Below are positions 7,407 to 16,800 of a stretch of DNA of 42,035 nucleotides, one piece after another (the first letter of the stretch is position 1; each line of letters begins with the position of its first letter). The notes below the pieces were generated by a model. That model had not been told where the DNA came from, did no database searches, and saw nothing but the letters and a program-made list of their open reading frames with translations. This stretch comes from Robiginitomaculum sp. GTDB lineage: Bacteria; Pseudomonadota; Alphaproteobacteria; Caulobacterales; Maricaulaceae. Made by a program: the position numbers and the translations under genes. The stretch spans positions 1 through 42,035 of the forward strand of contig JAKIUV010000013.1 in the NCBI GenBank assembly GCA_021647375.1, read 5' to 3'.

Positions 7407-8045
7407 ATGACCACAAAAAAGCAAGATTCGCGCCAAAACGCAAAAAAAACCGCGCCAAATTGGCATTATGAAAGCCAAACTGGCGAAAAACACGTGGCTG
7501 GCGTGGACGAGGCCGGGCGCGGGCCTCTGGCTGGGCCAGTTGTGGCGGCGGCAGTGATTCTCGACACGGCCAATATTCCGGACGGCCTGAATGATAGTAA
7601 AAAACTGACCGCGCGCAAACGCGAAGCTTTGTTTGATATTATAATGGCCTGTGCGGAGGTCGGAATAGGCATGGCCGAGCCAGAGGAAATAGACCGTATC
7701 AATGTCCTGCACGCCACCATGTGCGCCATGCAAAGAGCGGTCGCGGATTTACCCAGCCAGCCAGACACTATCCTAATAGACGGTAATCGCTGCCCCGCAT
7801 TCAATATACCGGCACATGCTATTGTCAAAGGCGACGCCAAGAGCCTGTCCATAGCCGCTGCCTCTATCATCGCCAAAACCGTGCGCGATAGATTGATGAA
7901 GCAGGCCGACGCCCGCTTCCCCGGCTACGAACATTCGGGGCATAAGGGGTATCCAACCAAAGCCCATAGGGAAGCACTGGTGGAATTGGGCGCCAGCCCG
8001 ATACATAGACGGAGCTACGCGCCTGTGCGGGATGCCCTGAGCTAA
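7407..8045 (+). CDS. rnhB: Ribonuclease HII
   Basis: 212 residues. The type 2 RNase H signature VAGVDEAGRGPLAGPVVAAAV starts near residue 29 and holds the first two catalytic acids (DE). LNDSKKLT, ILIDGN and the later SIIAKTVRDRLM and GYPTKAH motifs follow in the usual order. It removes RNA from RNA-DNA hybrids and single ribonucleotides from DNA. An unusual feature is the 25-residue basic, low-complexity N-terminal extension before the core. In Caulobacter-like genomes rnhB neighbours ccrM, as it does here. Confidence 0.96.
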   Translation: MTTKKQDSRQNAKKTAPNWHYESQTGEKHVAGVDEAGRGPLAGPVVAAAVILDTANIPDGLNDSKKLTARKREALFDIIMACAEVGIGMAEPEEIDRINVLHATMCAMQRAVADLPSQPDTILIDGNRCPAFNIPAHAIVKGDAKSLSIAAASIIAKTVRDRLMKQADARFPGYEHSGHKGYPTKAHREALVELGASPIHRRSYAPVRDALS

Positions 8046-8063
8046 TACAAACCGCCAAAACCC

Positions 8064-8151
8064 TGTAGGGTGCATAGAGCCTCTTGGTGAAATGCACCTT
8101 TGGCACACCTCATGGTGCATTTCGCGCAAGAGACGCTCTATGCACCCTACA
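8064..8151. repeat. Long REP/MITE-like hairpin after rnhB
   Basis: An 88-bp imperfect palindrome. A perfect 17-bp outer stem (8064-8080 with 8135-8151, beginning TGTAGGGTGCATAGAGC) is followed inward by a 6-bp stem (CTCTTG/CAAGAG) and a 10-bp stem (GAAATGCACC/GGTGCATTTC) around a short loop. A T-run follows directly, so it may also end rnhB transcription. TAGGGTGCAT-type palindromes are known as dispersed intergenic repeats in proteobacteria. No transposase lies nearby. Confidence 0.85.
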
Positions 8152-8243
8152 ATTTTTTTAGGCTTCCGCCCTATTAACCTTCCCTAACAAAACCTTAAAA
8201 TCCCCAGTTAATCCATAGACTTATCTCCGCATTAAGTTTTTGT

Positions 8244-8278
8244 GAATCTTTTGGGTCAAGTTTCGCTTTTACTGATTC
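8244..8278 (+). promoter_or_regulatory. Two GANTC methylation sites in the ccrM leader
   Basis: GAATC at 8244-8248 and GATTC at 8274-8278 both match the CcrM recognition sequence GANTC. They lie 39-73 bases before the ccrM ATG. In Caulobacter, GANTC sites in the ccrM leader make its transcription sensitive to methylation state, so the same feedback is likely here. I could not define the promoter itself. Confidence 0.65.
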
Positions 8279-8316
8279 GTTTGCATATGGCTGCGGGTTT
8301 TAAAGGAACAATAATA

Positions 8317-9414
8317 ATGACAAAACTGCCCCTTAACCAGATTATTTTAGGTGATAGCATTAAGGGCATGGACGCCCTGCCAGCCGAAAGCGTTGATTTG
8401 GTCTTTGCTGATCCGCCCTATAATCTACAGCTCGGGGGTAATTTGAACCGTCCGGACAATTCCGTTGTCAACGGTGTCACCGAAGAATGGGACAGGTTTG
8501 ATACTATGGACGCCTATGATTTGTTCACCCATGATTGGCTGAATGCGGCGCGGCGTATCCTTAAGCCTGATGGCGCCATATGGGTTATCGGAAGTTATCA
8601 TAATATTTTCCGGGTAGGCGGCATCCTCCAGGATCAAGGGTTTTGGATTAGAAATGATATTATCTGGCGCAAAACCAATCCGATGCCAAACTTTCGCGGA
8701 ACCCGTTTTACTAACGCCCACGAAACCCTAATCTGGGCAACCAAGACCGAAGACGCCAAACCGACATTTAATTATGATGCCATGAAAATGATGAATGACG
8801 GCGTGCAAATGCGTTCCGACTGGACATTGCCCATATGCACAGGGCGCGAACGCCTCAAGAAATCAGACGGCACCAAAGCCCATCCGACGCAAAAACCGGA
8901 AAGTCTTTTGCACCGTGTTCTCTTATCCACCACCAATCCCGGTGATGTAGTTGTGGACCCGTTCTTTGGCACGGGAACGACGGGCGCAGTTGCCAAAAAA
9001 CTCGGACGCCACTTCATCGGCTTTGAGCGCGAAGAAGAATATTTAATCCACGCAAAGCGTCGTATTGATAAAATCCAAACCGGCAGCGGTGTCGCCCTTA
9101 AAGTTACGGCATCCAAACGCGCCCTGCCCCGTGTGGCGTTTGGCGTATTGGTCGAGCGCGGCATGGTAAATCCGGGCGATACGCTTTATTCACCAAATGG
9201 CCGCATCACCGCCCGCGTGCGCGCAGACGGCAGCATCGCCGTTCCCGACGCTAGCGGCTCCATCCACAAAATGGGCGCTCATGTCCAGAAAGCTCCCGCT
9301 TGTAATGGCTGGACTTATTGGCATTTCGAACAAGAAAATGGCCGTAGCACATCATTAGTGCCAATTGATGTATTACGCGCAAGGGTACGCGAAACCATGG
9401 GGGTTGTGGCTTAA
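8317..9414 (+). CDS. ccrM: Cell-cycle-regulated adenine DNA methyltransferase CcrM (GANTC)
   Basis: 365 residues from the ATG at 8317 (AAGGA 9 bases upstream); a longer in-frame reading exists but has no ribosome site. It is a beta-class N6-adenine methyltransferase: catalytic DPPY at 32-35 precedes the SAM-binding FFGTGTT at 216-222. The last 85-90 residues form the extra C-terminal DNA-recognition domain (RAMA-type) that distinguishes CcrM from plain HinfI-like enzymes. CcrM methylates GANTC late in S phase and sets cell-cycle transcription with GcrA. No cognate restriction enzyme is next to it, consistent with a solitary regulatory methylase. Confidence 0.96.
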   Translation: MTKLPLNQIILGDSIKGMDALPAESVDLVFADPPYNLQLGGNLNRPDNSVVNGVTEEWDRFDTMDAYDLFTHDWLNAARRILKPDGAIWVIGSYHNIFRVGGILQDQGFWIRNDIIWRKTNPMPNFRGTRFTNAHETLIWATKTEDAKPTFNYDAMKMMNDGVQMRSDWTLPICTGRERLKKSDGTKAHPTQKPESLLHRVLLSTTNPGDVVVDPFFGTGTTGAVAKKLGRHFIGFEREEEYLIHAKRRIDKIQTGSGVALKVTASKRALPRVAFGVLVERGMVNPGDTLYSPNGRITARVRADGSIAVPDASGSIHKMGAHVQKAPACNGWTYWHFEQENGRSTSLVPIDVLRARVRETMGVVA

Positions 9415-9474
9415 ATTACTCACCTTATTTCTCTCTGGACAGAAATCTAATCCTTGGGTTTTCAAACAGGGGTA

Positions 9475-9505
9475 TTCTCGCTGAACTTATTAACTTCAGC
9501 GAGAA
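9475..9505. promoter_or_regulatory. Perfect 11-bp inverted repeat before the DUF2793 gene
   Basis: TTCTCGCTGAA (9475-9485) and its exact complement TTCAGCGAGAA (9495-9505) are separated by 9 bases, 22 bases upstream of the next start codon. There is no T-run, so it is a weak terminator candidate. It could be an operator or a 5' UTR hairpin controlling the fibre-like gene, or an intrinsic end point for ccrM. Confidence 0.55.
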
Positions 9506-9526
9506 ACCCTAAACCAGAGAAAATCT

Positions 9527-10630
9527 ATGTCTTTTACCAGCCAAAATCTAAACCTCCCCTATATTGCGCCCGCCCAAGCGCAGAAACACGTCACCCATAA
9601 CGAAGCCTTGCGCGCACTGGATGCCATTGTGCAGCTCAGTTTGGTCAGCACATCGCAAACCACCCCGCCAACTACGCCCGTAGAAGGCGACCGCTATTTC
9701 GTAGCCGCCGCAGCCACAAGCGCTTGGGAAACCCAGGACGGCCAAATTGCCGCTTATCAAGACGGCGCATGGGCGTTTTATGTTCCACAAACCGGGTGGC
9801 AAGCATGGATTGAAGACGAAAGCATTTTGCAAATTTGGGACGGCACGACATGGCAGAATGCGGCACCTGTACCTGATTACCAAAACTTGACACAAATTGG
9901 TATCAACACTACCGCCGATGTGACGAACCGCCTATCCGTATCCAGCCCAGCGACACTGTTGACCCACGCGGGCAATGGACATCAGCTAAAGCTTAATAAA
10001 AACACCACAGGCGACACTGGCTCCATCCTTTACCAGAGCAATTGGTCTGGCCGTGCGGAAATCGGCCTTACGGGGGACGACGATTTCCACTTCAAAGTCA
10101 GTGGCGAGGGTAGCAATTGGACGGATGCCATGACCATTGACAAAGATAATGGTGATTTGACATTAGGCGTAGGGTTTAAATATACGCAGTCCTTGAACCG
10201 CCTTGAGTTATTTGAGCGCGACGAGCCGACAAAACTCAGCACCCGCATAGACAATTCCAATTTTGGTGGGGCTTGGACACTATATAGAGGCGGCACAGAA
10301 CAGGTCAAAATATTTGCGACGGCTCCCTATGAGTTCAACATACAAAATGTCTCTTCCCACGATTTTATCGTCCACGGTTCACTAGACAATCTGCTCTTTG
10401 TCGACGCAGGTCAGAACCGTGTTGGCATTGGCATAGCCGTACCAACCACAAAGCTTGATGTTGATGGCCCAATACGCCCAAAAACCTACACAGTCGCGAC
10501 ACTTCCGCCGGCACCCGACAATGGTGCTGGCTCCGTAATATATGTATCAGACGAAACGGGCGGCGCAGTGTTGGCATTTTCGGACGGCACAGATTGGCGC
10601 AGGGTTACCGACAGGGCTATTGTTGCCTAG
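9527..10630 (+). CDS. DUF2793 phage-tail-fibre-like protein
   Basis: 367 residues. The first 110 or so match DUF2793: LPYIAPAQAQKHVTHNEALR, then GDRYFV, WETQDGQIA and a GWQAWIEDE.....WDG..W pattern. This domain is common at the N-terminus of tail-fibre proteins of phages and gene transfer agents. The rest is beta-rich and repetitive. Near the C-terminus, NRVGIGIAVPTTKLDVDG is the type of sequence that precedes fibre chaperone or receptor regions, followed by a second WDG-like module. No other phage gene is in the window, so it is either a stand-alone GTA/prophage fibre or a recruited surface protein. Its 3' end overlaps mutY tail to tail. Confidence 0.8.
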   Translation: MSFTSQNLNLPYIAPAQAQKHVTHNEALRALDAIVQLSLVSTSQTTPPTTPVEGDRYFVAAAATSAWETQDGQIAAYQDGAWAFYVPQTGWQAWIEDESILQIWDGTTWQNAAPVPDYQNLTQIGINTTADVTNRLSVSSPATLLTHAGNGHQLKLNKNTTGDTGSILYQSNWSGRAEIGLTGDDDFHFKVSGEGSNWTDAMTIDKDNGDLTLGVGFKYTQSLNRLELFERDEPTKLSTRIDNSNFGGAWTLYRGGTEQVKIFATAPYEFNIQNVSSHDFIVHGSLDNLLFVDAGQNRVGIGIAVPTTKLDVDGPIRPKTYTVATLPPAPDNGAGSVIYVSDETGGAVLAFSDGTDWRRVTDRAIVA

Positions 10631-11681
10631 CCAATGCAATAGCCTTGCGCATCAAGCTTGGTAGCGCGTATTTATCAAACCTATTCATGGCGGCGCGGAT
10701 TTCAAATTTTTCCGCACCAACTTGCCCTTTGAAAACAGAGAGATACAGGGTGAAATGTGTGAAAACATGTTTCACCTCACCTTCAACTTGCTGCCAATTG
10801 CTTTTGATAGGCGCCTGAGCTAGCCAAATATCAACATTTGGTTTCTCCCCTGTCCAATCCGTTCCCGGCAATTCTGCCATACCACCCAGCAAGCCATTAT
10901 CCGGTCTTTGCCTTAGCCATATATGGCCAGCTTCTTCAATAAAAAACACCGCGCCGTAGCGCACAGGCCGCGCAGTTTTGGCTTTGCGTCTGGGATAGTC
11001 AGTCATGGTGCCAAATTTATGTGCCGCACATTCAGACTGCCATGGGCATTGGGTGCATTTCGGATTTTTAGGCTTACAAATATGCGCACCCAAATCCATC
11101 AGGGCTTGGGCGTAATCACCGGGGTGTTTTGGATCCGCTAAACTGGCCGCCAACGCTCGGATTTCCGGCTTGGCCTTGGGCATTACAGCTTCCACGCGAA
11201 ATATCCGCGAGATCACTCGCTCCACATTACCGTCCACCACATTTGTGGCCTCATTGTAACATATACTAGCAATTGCGGCGGCGGAATACGCGCCTATGCC
11301 CGGCAGCTTTAGAAGCTCGGCTTCATTGTCAGGAAACACGCCGCCATAATCATCGCAGACAATCTCGGCACATTTGTGCAAATTACGGGCGCGGGCATAA
11401 TAGCCCAGTCCGGCCCATGCTGTTAAAATTTCATCTCGCGGTGCGGTGGCTAAATCCTGTACCGTCGGCCACGTTTGTAAAAACTTATGCCAATAGGCGC
11501 TCGCCGCAGTGGTCGTGGTCTGCTGGCACATGATTTCTGATAGCCATATTTTATATTGGTCTGCAACCACACCCGCCGCCCGGTCTTCGGGTCTGATACG
11601 CCACGGCAAAGTCCGCCCCTCTTGCGCATACCAGCCTAAAAGGGCTTCACGCATGGTTTTTATTTGTTGCGAAGATTTCAT
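10617..11681 (-). CDS. mutY: A/G-specific adenine glycosylase MutY
   Basis: 354 residues from the ATG at 11681; an upstream in-frame start would overlap the divergent DUF721 gene and adds a non-conserved stretch. The HhH-GPD glycosylase fold is clear: SEIMCQQT (Glu49), the hairpin LPGIGAYSAAAI, and catalytic Asp150 in VVDGNVERV. The iron-sulfur loop has Cys202, 209, 212 and 218 (C-x6-C-x2-C-x5-C). The C-terminal third is the MutT-like domain that reads 8-oxoG. It removes A opposite 8-oxoG. It is divergent from the DUF721-dsbA-smc genes, an arrangement common in alphaproteobacteria. Confidence 0.95.
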   Translation of the reverse strand: MKSSQQIKTMREALLGWYAQEGRTLPWRIRPEDRAAGVVADQYKIWLSEIMCQQTTTTAASAYWHKFLQTWPTVQDLATAPRDEILTAWAGLGYYARARNLHKCAEIVCDDYGGVFPDNEAELLKLPGIGAYSAAAIASICYNEATNVVDGNVERVISRIFRVEAVMPKAKPEIRALAASLADPKHPGDYAQALMDLGAHICKPKNPKCTQCPWQSECAAHKFGTMTDYPRRKAKTARPVRYGAVFFIEEAGHIWLRQRPDNGLLGGMAELPGTDWTGEKPNVDIWLAQAPIKSNWQQVEGEVKHVFTHFTLYLSVFKGQVGAEKFEIRAAMNRFDKYALPSLMRKAIALARQQ

Positions 11682-11727
11682 AGTAATATGACTGGACGTT
11701 TCCCTATTTATTGGCGATTGTGTATAT

Positions 11728-12255
11728 ATGAACGACTTACGCAATCAAGATAGTCTAAAAGCACGCACATTGCGCGGCAATACGCTTGCCTATCTGCAAA
11801 AACACCGTGGCCGCCCACAATACCGCCATGCACCCAAAGCTGGTCGCGCGGCCAATAAAGTATTGCGGCCTCTGTCGAGAAAATTTGGCCCCGGCGTTAG
11901 TTCACTCCGTAGCCATTGGGCGGATGTCATCGGCGAAAGATGGGCGCAACTGTCCAAACCCACAGCTATACGGGGAAGCACCGGCGCAAAAACCTTGCAC
12001 ATAGAAGCCAAAGGCCCCGCAGCCGCTATGCTACAAGCCGATAGTGCAAGCATCCTGAACAAGGTCAATCAATTCCTAGGCGCAGGGGCGATTGCGAAAA
12101 TCATGGTCAAACAAGGTCGCATCCGAATTCAACCCGAAACAACGCCGCCACCCCCTCAACTGTACGAAAAACTTGAAACAGATGATGATGGTAGTCTACA
12201 AGCCGCACTGGACAAATTGGGTTCGCGGCTCATGTCCAGACCAATTATAAAGTGA
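11728..12255 (+). CDS. DUF721 / DciA-like protein
   Basis: 175 residues. A basic N-terminus precedes the DUF721 core (about 45-135), with WADVIGERWAQLSKPTAI and the later TLHIEAKGPAAAMLQ pattern of the KH-like DciA fold. DciA proteins help load the replicative helicase in bacteria that lack DnaC, but distant DUF721 members are not all tested. The ATG at 11728 lies in the divergent promoter region shared with mutY. It leads a plus-strand run into the two DsbA-like genes and smc, 24 bases before the first. Confidence 0.8.
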   Translation: MNDLRNQDSLKARTLRGNTLAYLQKHRGRPQYRHAPKAGRAANKVLRPLSRKFGPGVSSLRSHWADVIGERWAQLSKPTAIRGSTGAKTLHIEAKGPAAAMLQADSASILNKVNQFLGAGAIAKIMVKQGRIRIQPETTPPPPQLYEKLETDDDGSLQAALDKLGSRLMSRPIIK

Positions 12256-12279
12256 AACCCATAATAAACGGAACAATTT

Positions 12280-13011
12280 ATGCCCCTAATTAGAACCTTG
12301 CAAACGACTTTACTCGCCCTGATTTTTGCGAGCTTTGCACCATTAGCTATGGCGCAATCCACCCCTAAACATGACCACGATCATGACCACTCAACACTGG
12401 AAAACTCTGAGCAAGCAACCAAAATGCCAATAATGGACGGCACCTTTACTGAAACTGAAGGTGATCACGTATTGGGTTCTAAAGCCGCGCCAATTTCTAT
12501 GATCATATACGCTTCTGTCACCTGCCCCCATTGCGCCAGTTGGTTCAAATCGGTCTGGCCTGACATTAAAACCAACTATGTGAACAAAAACAAATTACGT
12601 GTGGTCTTTCGGGAGTTCCCTACAGACCCAACCAATATAGCGGTTATCGGCTTTCAAATTGCCAATTGCGGGCCGGCGGATCAATATTTCGAAATGATCG
12701 AACACCAAATGCAAGAGCAGGGCAATATTTTTGCATCTCTTAACGCAGGAACCGGTAAAGAAGCCTATCTTGCCATTGCTAAAAAAGCTGGCCTTGAGAC
12801 CGAAGAAGCAATGAACACCTGTATTTCCAGCGAAGCTGGCTATGACCGTATCAATAAATCAATGGCATTGGCGAAAGCTGGCAATATAGCCTCCGTCCCC
12901 AACTTCATTATTAACGGCGAAGTTTTTAAGGGCGGAAGCGATTATTTGCCCCTATCCAAACATCTAAATAACCTAATGTTGCTTGGCTATTCCCCCATGC
13001 TCAAGCCGTAA
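12280..13011 (+). CDS. Periplasmic DsbA-family thiol oxidoreductase, His-rich N-terminus
   Basis: 243 residues with a signal peptide cleaved near AMAQ (residue 25). A histidine/aspartate-rich stretch (HDHDHDH, 31-37) could bind metal. The thioredoxin-like core carries CPHC at 82-85 and the cis-proline loop VPNFIINGE. A second cysteine pair (IANCG and NTCIS) is typical of alphaproteobacterial DsbA proteins with a structural second disulfide. It likely oxidises or isomerises cysteines of exported proteins. The next gene encodes a paralogue with a different active site. Confidence 0.88.
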   Translation: MPLIRTLQTTLLALIFASFAPLAMAQSTPKHDHDHDHSTLENSEQATKMPIMDGTFTETEGDHVLGSKAAPISMIIYASVTCPHCASWFKSVWPDIKTNYVNKNKLRVVFREFPTDPTNIAVIGFQIANCGPADQYFEMIEHQMQEQGNIFASLNAGTGKEAYLAIAKKAGLETEEAMNTCISSEAGYDRINKSMALAKAGNIASVPNFIINGEVFKGGSDYLPLSKHLNNLMLLGYSPMLKP

Positions 13012-13089
13012 TCCCATTTATCCACAGCCGTTTATTAACAAAACCTTTATAATTCCTTGCCATTAAGGTGTAAATTGAGAGAGTAACCC

Positions 13090-13788
13090 ATGACCATGAC
13101 TAACCGATTCGCTATGTTTGCAAAAACAACAATGCTCGCCAGTGCCGCCGCACTGGTGTTAAGTGCCTGTTCTGATAAAGCGACGAGCACGTCTCAAAAC
13201 ACAGACGGAAAACGAACATCCTATGAAGTTTCCACAGACCACGCCCTTGGTTCCGTAGATGCGCCCATCACAGTTGTCGAATATGCTTCTGTAACCTGTG
13301 GCGCTTGCGCCAATTGGCACACGACCGTCTGGCCTGATTTTCAAACCAAATATGTTGATACAGGCAAGGTTCGCTTTATTTACCGCGAGTTTCCCACTGG
13401 TAATGTATCCCTTGCCAATGTAGGTCATTTACTAGCCAATTGCGCGGGACCCGATAAGTTTTTCGGTATGATTAGTGTACAGATGAAACGCCAAAACCAA
13501 ATATTGAGCGCTGGTAGAAATGTCAAAGCTGAATATGTTGCCTTGGCAAAATCGGCAGGCATGACCGAAGCCGATTTTGATGCTTGCATGTCCAACCAAG
13601 AACAGACCGAACGCTTGCAATCTGTCCTTGACGGCGGCGTAAATGCGGGCGTGAACGGCACACCGACATTCTTTGTTAATGGTAAAAAAGAGCAAATTTT
13701 TACGATTGAAGACTTTGATAAAACCTTCGCGCCAATCTTGGGTGAACCTGTTCCGACAGATGAAACATCCGAAAAAACTGAGAATTAG
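13090..13788 (+). CDS. DsbA-family thioredoxin-fold lipoprotein
   Basis: 232 residues. The signal ends in LVLSAC, so Cys27 should be lipidated and the protein membrane-tethered. The active site is CGAC at 70-73, and the cis-proline loop is GTPTFFVNGK. The LLANC/FDACM cysteine pair matches the paralogue just upstream. It differs from that paralogue in anchor and CxxC dipeptide, suggesting different redox potential or partners. It ends 18 bases before smc; a DsbA-like gene before smc is a recurring alphaproteobacterial order. Confidence 0.88.
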   Translation: MTMTNRFAMFAKTTMLASAAALVLSACSDKATSTSQNTDGKRTSYEVSTDHALGSVDAPITVVEYASVTCGACANWHTTVWPDFQTKYVDTGKVRFIYREFPTGNVSLANVGHLLANCAGPDKFFGMISVQMKRQNQILSAGRNVKAEYVALAKSAGMTEADFDACMSNQEQTERLQSVLDGGVNAGVNGTPTFFVNGKKEQIFTIEDFDKTFAPILGEPVPTDETSEKTEN

Positions 13789-13806
13789 AGGGTATTAGGA
13801 GACTAT

Positions 13807-16800
13807 ATGGGGTCATTGCGCTTTAATCACATAAAACTGGTCGGATTCAAATCCTTTGTCGAACCCACCGTTTTTGAGATTGAACCGGGCCTCACAGGGG
13901 TTGTCGGCCCGAACGGCTGTGGCAAATCCAATCTCCTCGAAGCCATCCGCTGGGTTATGGGGGCCAACTCCGCCAAAGCCATGCGCGGCAAGGCTATGGA
14001 CGATGTTATTTTCTCAGGCACCAAAAACCGCCCTAGTCGCAACCAAGCCAGTGTCACCCTAGAGATAGATAATTCGGCGCGCATTGCCCCCTCTATGTTC
14101 AACGATAATGAAGTGCTGGAAGTCACCCGCCTCATCACCAAAGGCTCGGGTTCAAAATACACTGTCAACGGCCAAACCGTTCGTGCCAAAGATGTGCAGC
14201 TATTATTTGCCGATGCCTCAACAGGAGCCAACTCCCCTGCCCTTGTGCGCCAAGGCCAGATTAACGAGCTTATCTCTGCCAAGCCGGAAAACCGGCGTAA
14301 AATTCTGGAAGAAGCGGCGGGTATATCCGGCCTGCACACAAGACGTCACGAAGCCGAATTACGCCTGCGCGCAGCCGAAACCAATCTCGATAGGCTCGAA
14401 GATGTTCTCAGCCAAATCGAGAGCCAGCTTTTGAGCCTACGCCGCCAATCGCGCCAAGCCGCACGTTTCAAACGCCTGGCCGGAGAAATCCGCGAATACC
14501 GCACACTATTATGGCTCAAGCGCTGGGAACAAGCTTTGTCAACGCTGGAAGCTAATGAACAGGCATTTAAGGATAGCGAGACCCAAGTCGCCGAGCTAAC
14601 ATCTGCCGTCACTCTCTTGACCACCGAAGTCACAGAAATCACCGCCAAGTTAGAGCCACACCGCGAAGAACAAATCATCGCGGCGGCCATATGCGGGCGC
14701 CTTAACGCCGCCAAAGAAGCATTGGAAAACGATGCCCAGGCCGCCAAGTCCGAAATTAGCAAATTAGAATCGCGTCTCGCATTCCTAAAAGGCGATATTG
14801 AGCGCGAAGAAAACATTGTCATTGATGCAGGCAATGCAACTGCGCGGCTGGGCGCAGAACTGGCCGAACTACAAGCGGTTAAAGACACAAGCAAAGCACT
14901 GGACACGGCGACAAAAACGGCGGAAGCAGCGATTAAAGCCCGCAGCACACTTGAAAACCAAGTATCCGAATTAACCCGTAAAGCGGCAGCGCAAGCGGCG
15001 GAACACGCTAGCGCCCAACGTGAATATGACCGCCTAAGCGGCAATAAAACTCGCTTGGAACAAGACATAAGCACGGCGATTACCGCCCTTGAGGAACTGG
15101 AAAACGCCAACAAAACTGCGGCAAGTGACAATCTATTTGCGGCAGCTCTCGACAGTGCCGCATCCGTCCTTATGGCCGCCAAAGAGCATGAGCAAATATG
15201 CCTGAACGCCCGCGATGAAGCCACCAAAACTGAGCGGGAACACCACGAGAAACTCAGTGAAGCCCGCACAGCATTTTCCCAAGCCGAAGCCGAGCACAAA
15301 GCCCTATCCGGCATTGTCAATGCGAACCAAGGCGACCAAAACTGGACACCCGCATTAGAATCTGTCACGGCCAAAAAAGGCTACGAAACCGCCCTAGCGG
15401 CTGCACTTAGTGAAGACTTGGACGCTGGGCTAGAGCCGGGCTTACCCCTTTGCTGGCAAGGCGCGGATACGCCTGATGCTACACTGCCCGCAGGGATTAA
15501 ACCGCTGGCTGAATGTGTAGATGCGCCTAAATTATTAGCGGCGCGTTTGAGCCAAATTGGTGTGGTAGATGCAGATGCGGGCGCGGTAGCTTCAAAGAGC
15601 CTTTTGCCTGGCCAACGCCTCGTTAGCTTGCAAGGTGATGTTTGGCGCTGGGACGGATTTGTTTCGTCGTCCGAGGTTAAATCTACCGCCGCTGTTAAAC
15701 TGGAAAACAAAAACCGTTTGCTGGAAATTGAAGACGGTTTAGACGCGCTCGGCAAGACCGTAGGCCAAGCCGAAGCTGCATGGCAAATGGCCCGCGATAC
15801 GCGCCAACAAGCTGATGGTAACGCGCGTGCCGCCCGCCAAGCCCTACCGGGGTTGGAGGCAGATGACCGTGCCGCCCGCGCCAGCTTGAACTCATTTGAG
15901 ACCGACCAAGCCCGTAAGGCCGAACAACAAGCCGCGCTGGGGGACAGGTTGACCCGGCGTAAATCTGAACTTGCTGAAACCATAACCGCATTAGCCAACG
16001 CCAAGACGGTTTGGGCCGCCACTGAAGCCGATAGCAATCTTGAAAACCAATTGGCAGATTTACGCGAAGACCTGAGCAAAGCCCGCGAAGCTGCCGACGA
16101 AGCCAGCGCCCATTACCGTAGTCTGAAAAATGAAACCCAAGCCCGCGCAGCCAGACTAAACGCCGTAGAGCAAGACCTGAAAGACTGGCAAGGCCGTGGC
16201 GTCCACGCCAAGGAGCGCACCGCGAGCCTACAAGGCCGCGAAGCCGAGACCGCGCTTGCATTATCTGCGGCGCAAGATAGCCCCGATGAATTTACCAAGA
16301 AGCAACAAACCTTGCTCAGCGAATTGAGCGATGCCGAAAAACGCCGCAGCGATGCCAGTGATGCATTGACAACCATAGAGGCAGCACTGCGCGAAGCCGA
16401 CGGAAAATTGCGCAATGCCGAGCGCGAACTTGGCCTCGCCCGCGAAACCCGCGCCGCCGCCGAAGCCCGCCACATTGCCGCTGGTGAACGCAAAGAGGAA
16501 ATACAGGCGCGCATCCAGGAAAACCTGTCCTGCGCACCTGCCGAACTTAAAGGTCAGTTGGAAGATTTAAGCCCGGACAGTAAAATGGACGAGCATAGTA
16601 TTGAGCGCAAATTAGAGCGCCTATCCGGTGAACGCGAAAAACTGGGCGGCGTCAATTTACGCGCCGACGAAGAAGCCGCAGAGCAAGAAGAACGCCTAAC
16701 CGCCATGAACGACGAACGCCAAGACTTGGTGGCTGCAATCGCCAAACTCCGCGAAGGTATTGAAAGCCTGAACTCAGAAGGAAGGCAAAGATTGTTGGAT

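Noticed and set aside
8174..8211. CtrA boxes upstream of ccrM
   Set aside because: TTAA half-sites are present at 8174, 8195 and 8208, but none has the 7-base spacing of TTAA-N7-TTAA.
14346..16079. Long minus-strand open frames (342 and 232 codons) opposite smc
   Set aside because: They are serine/alanine/arginine-rich mirror frames of the SMC coiled coil, lack ribosome sites and fall wholly inside a conserved gene.
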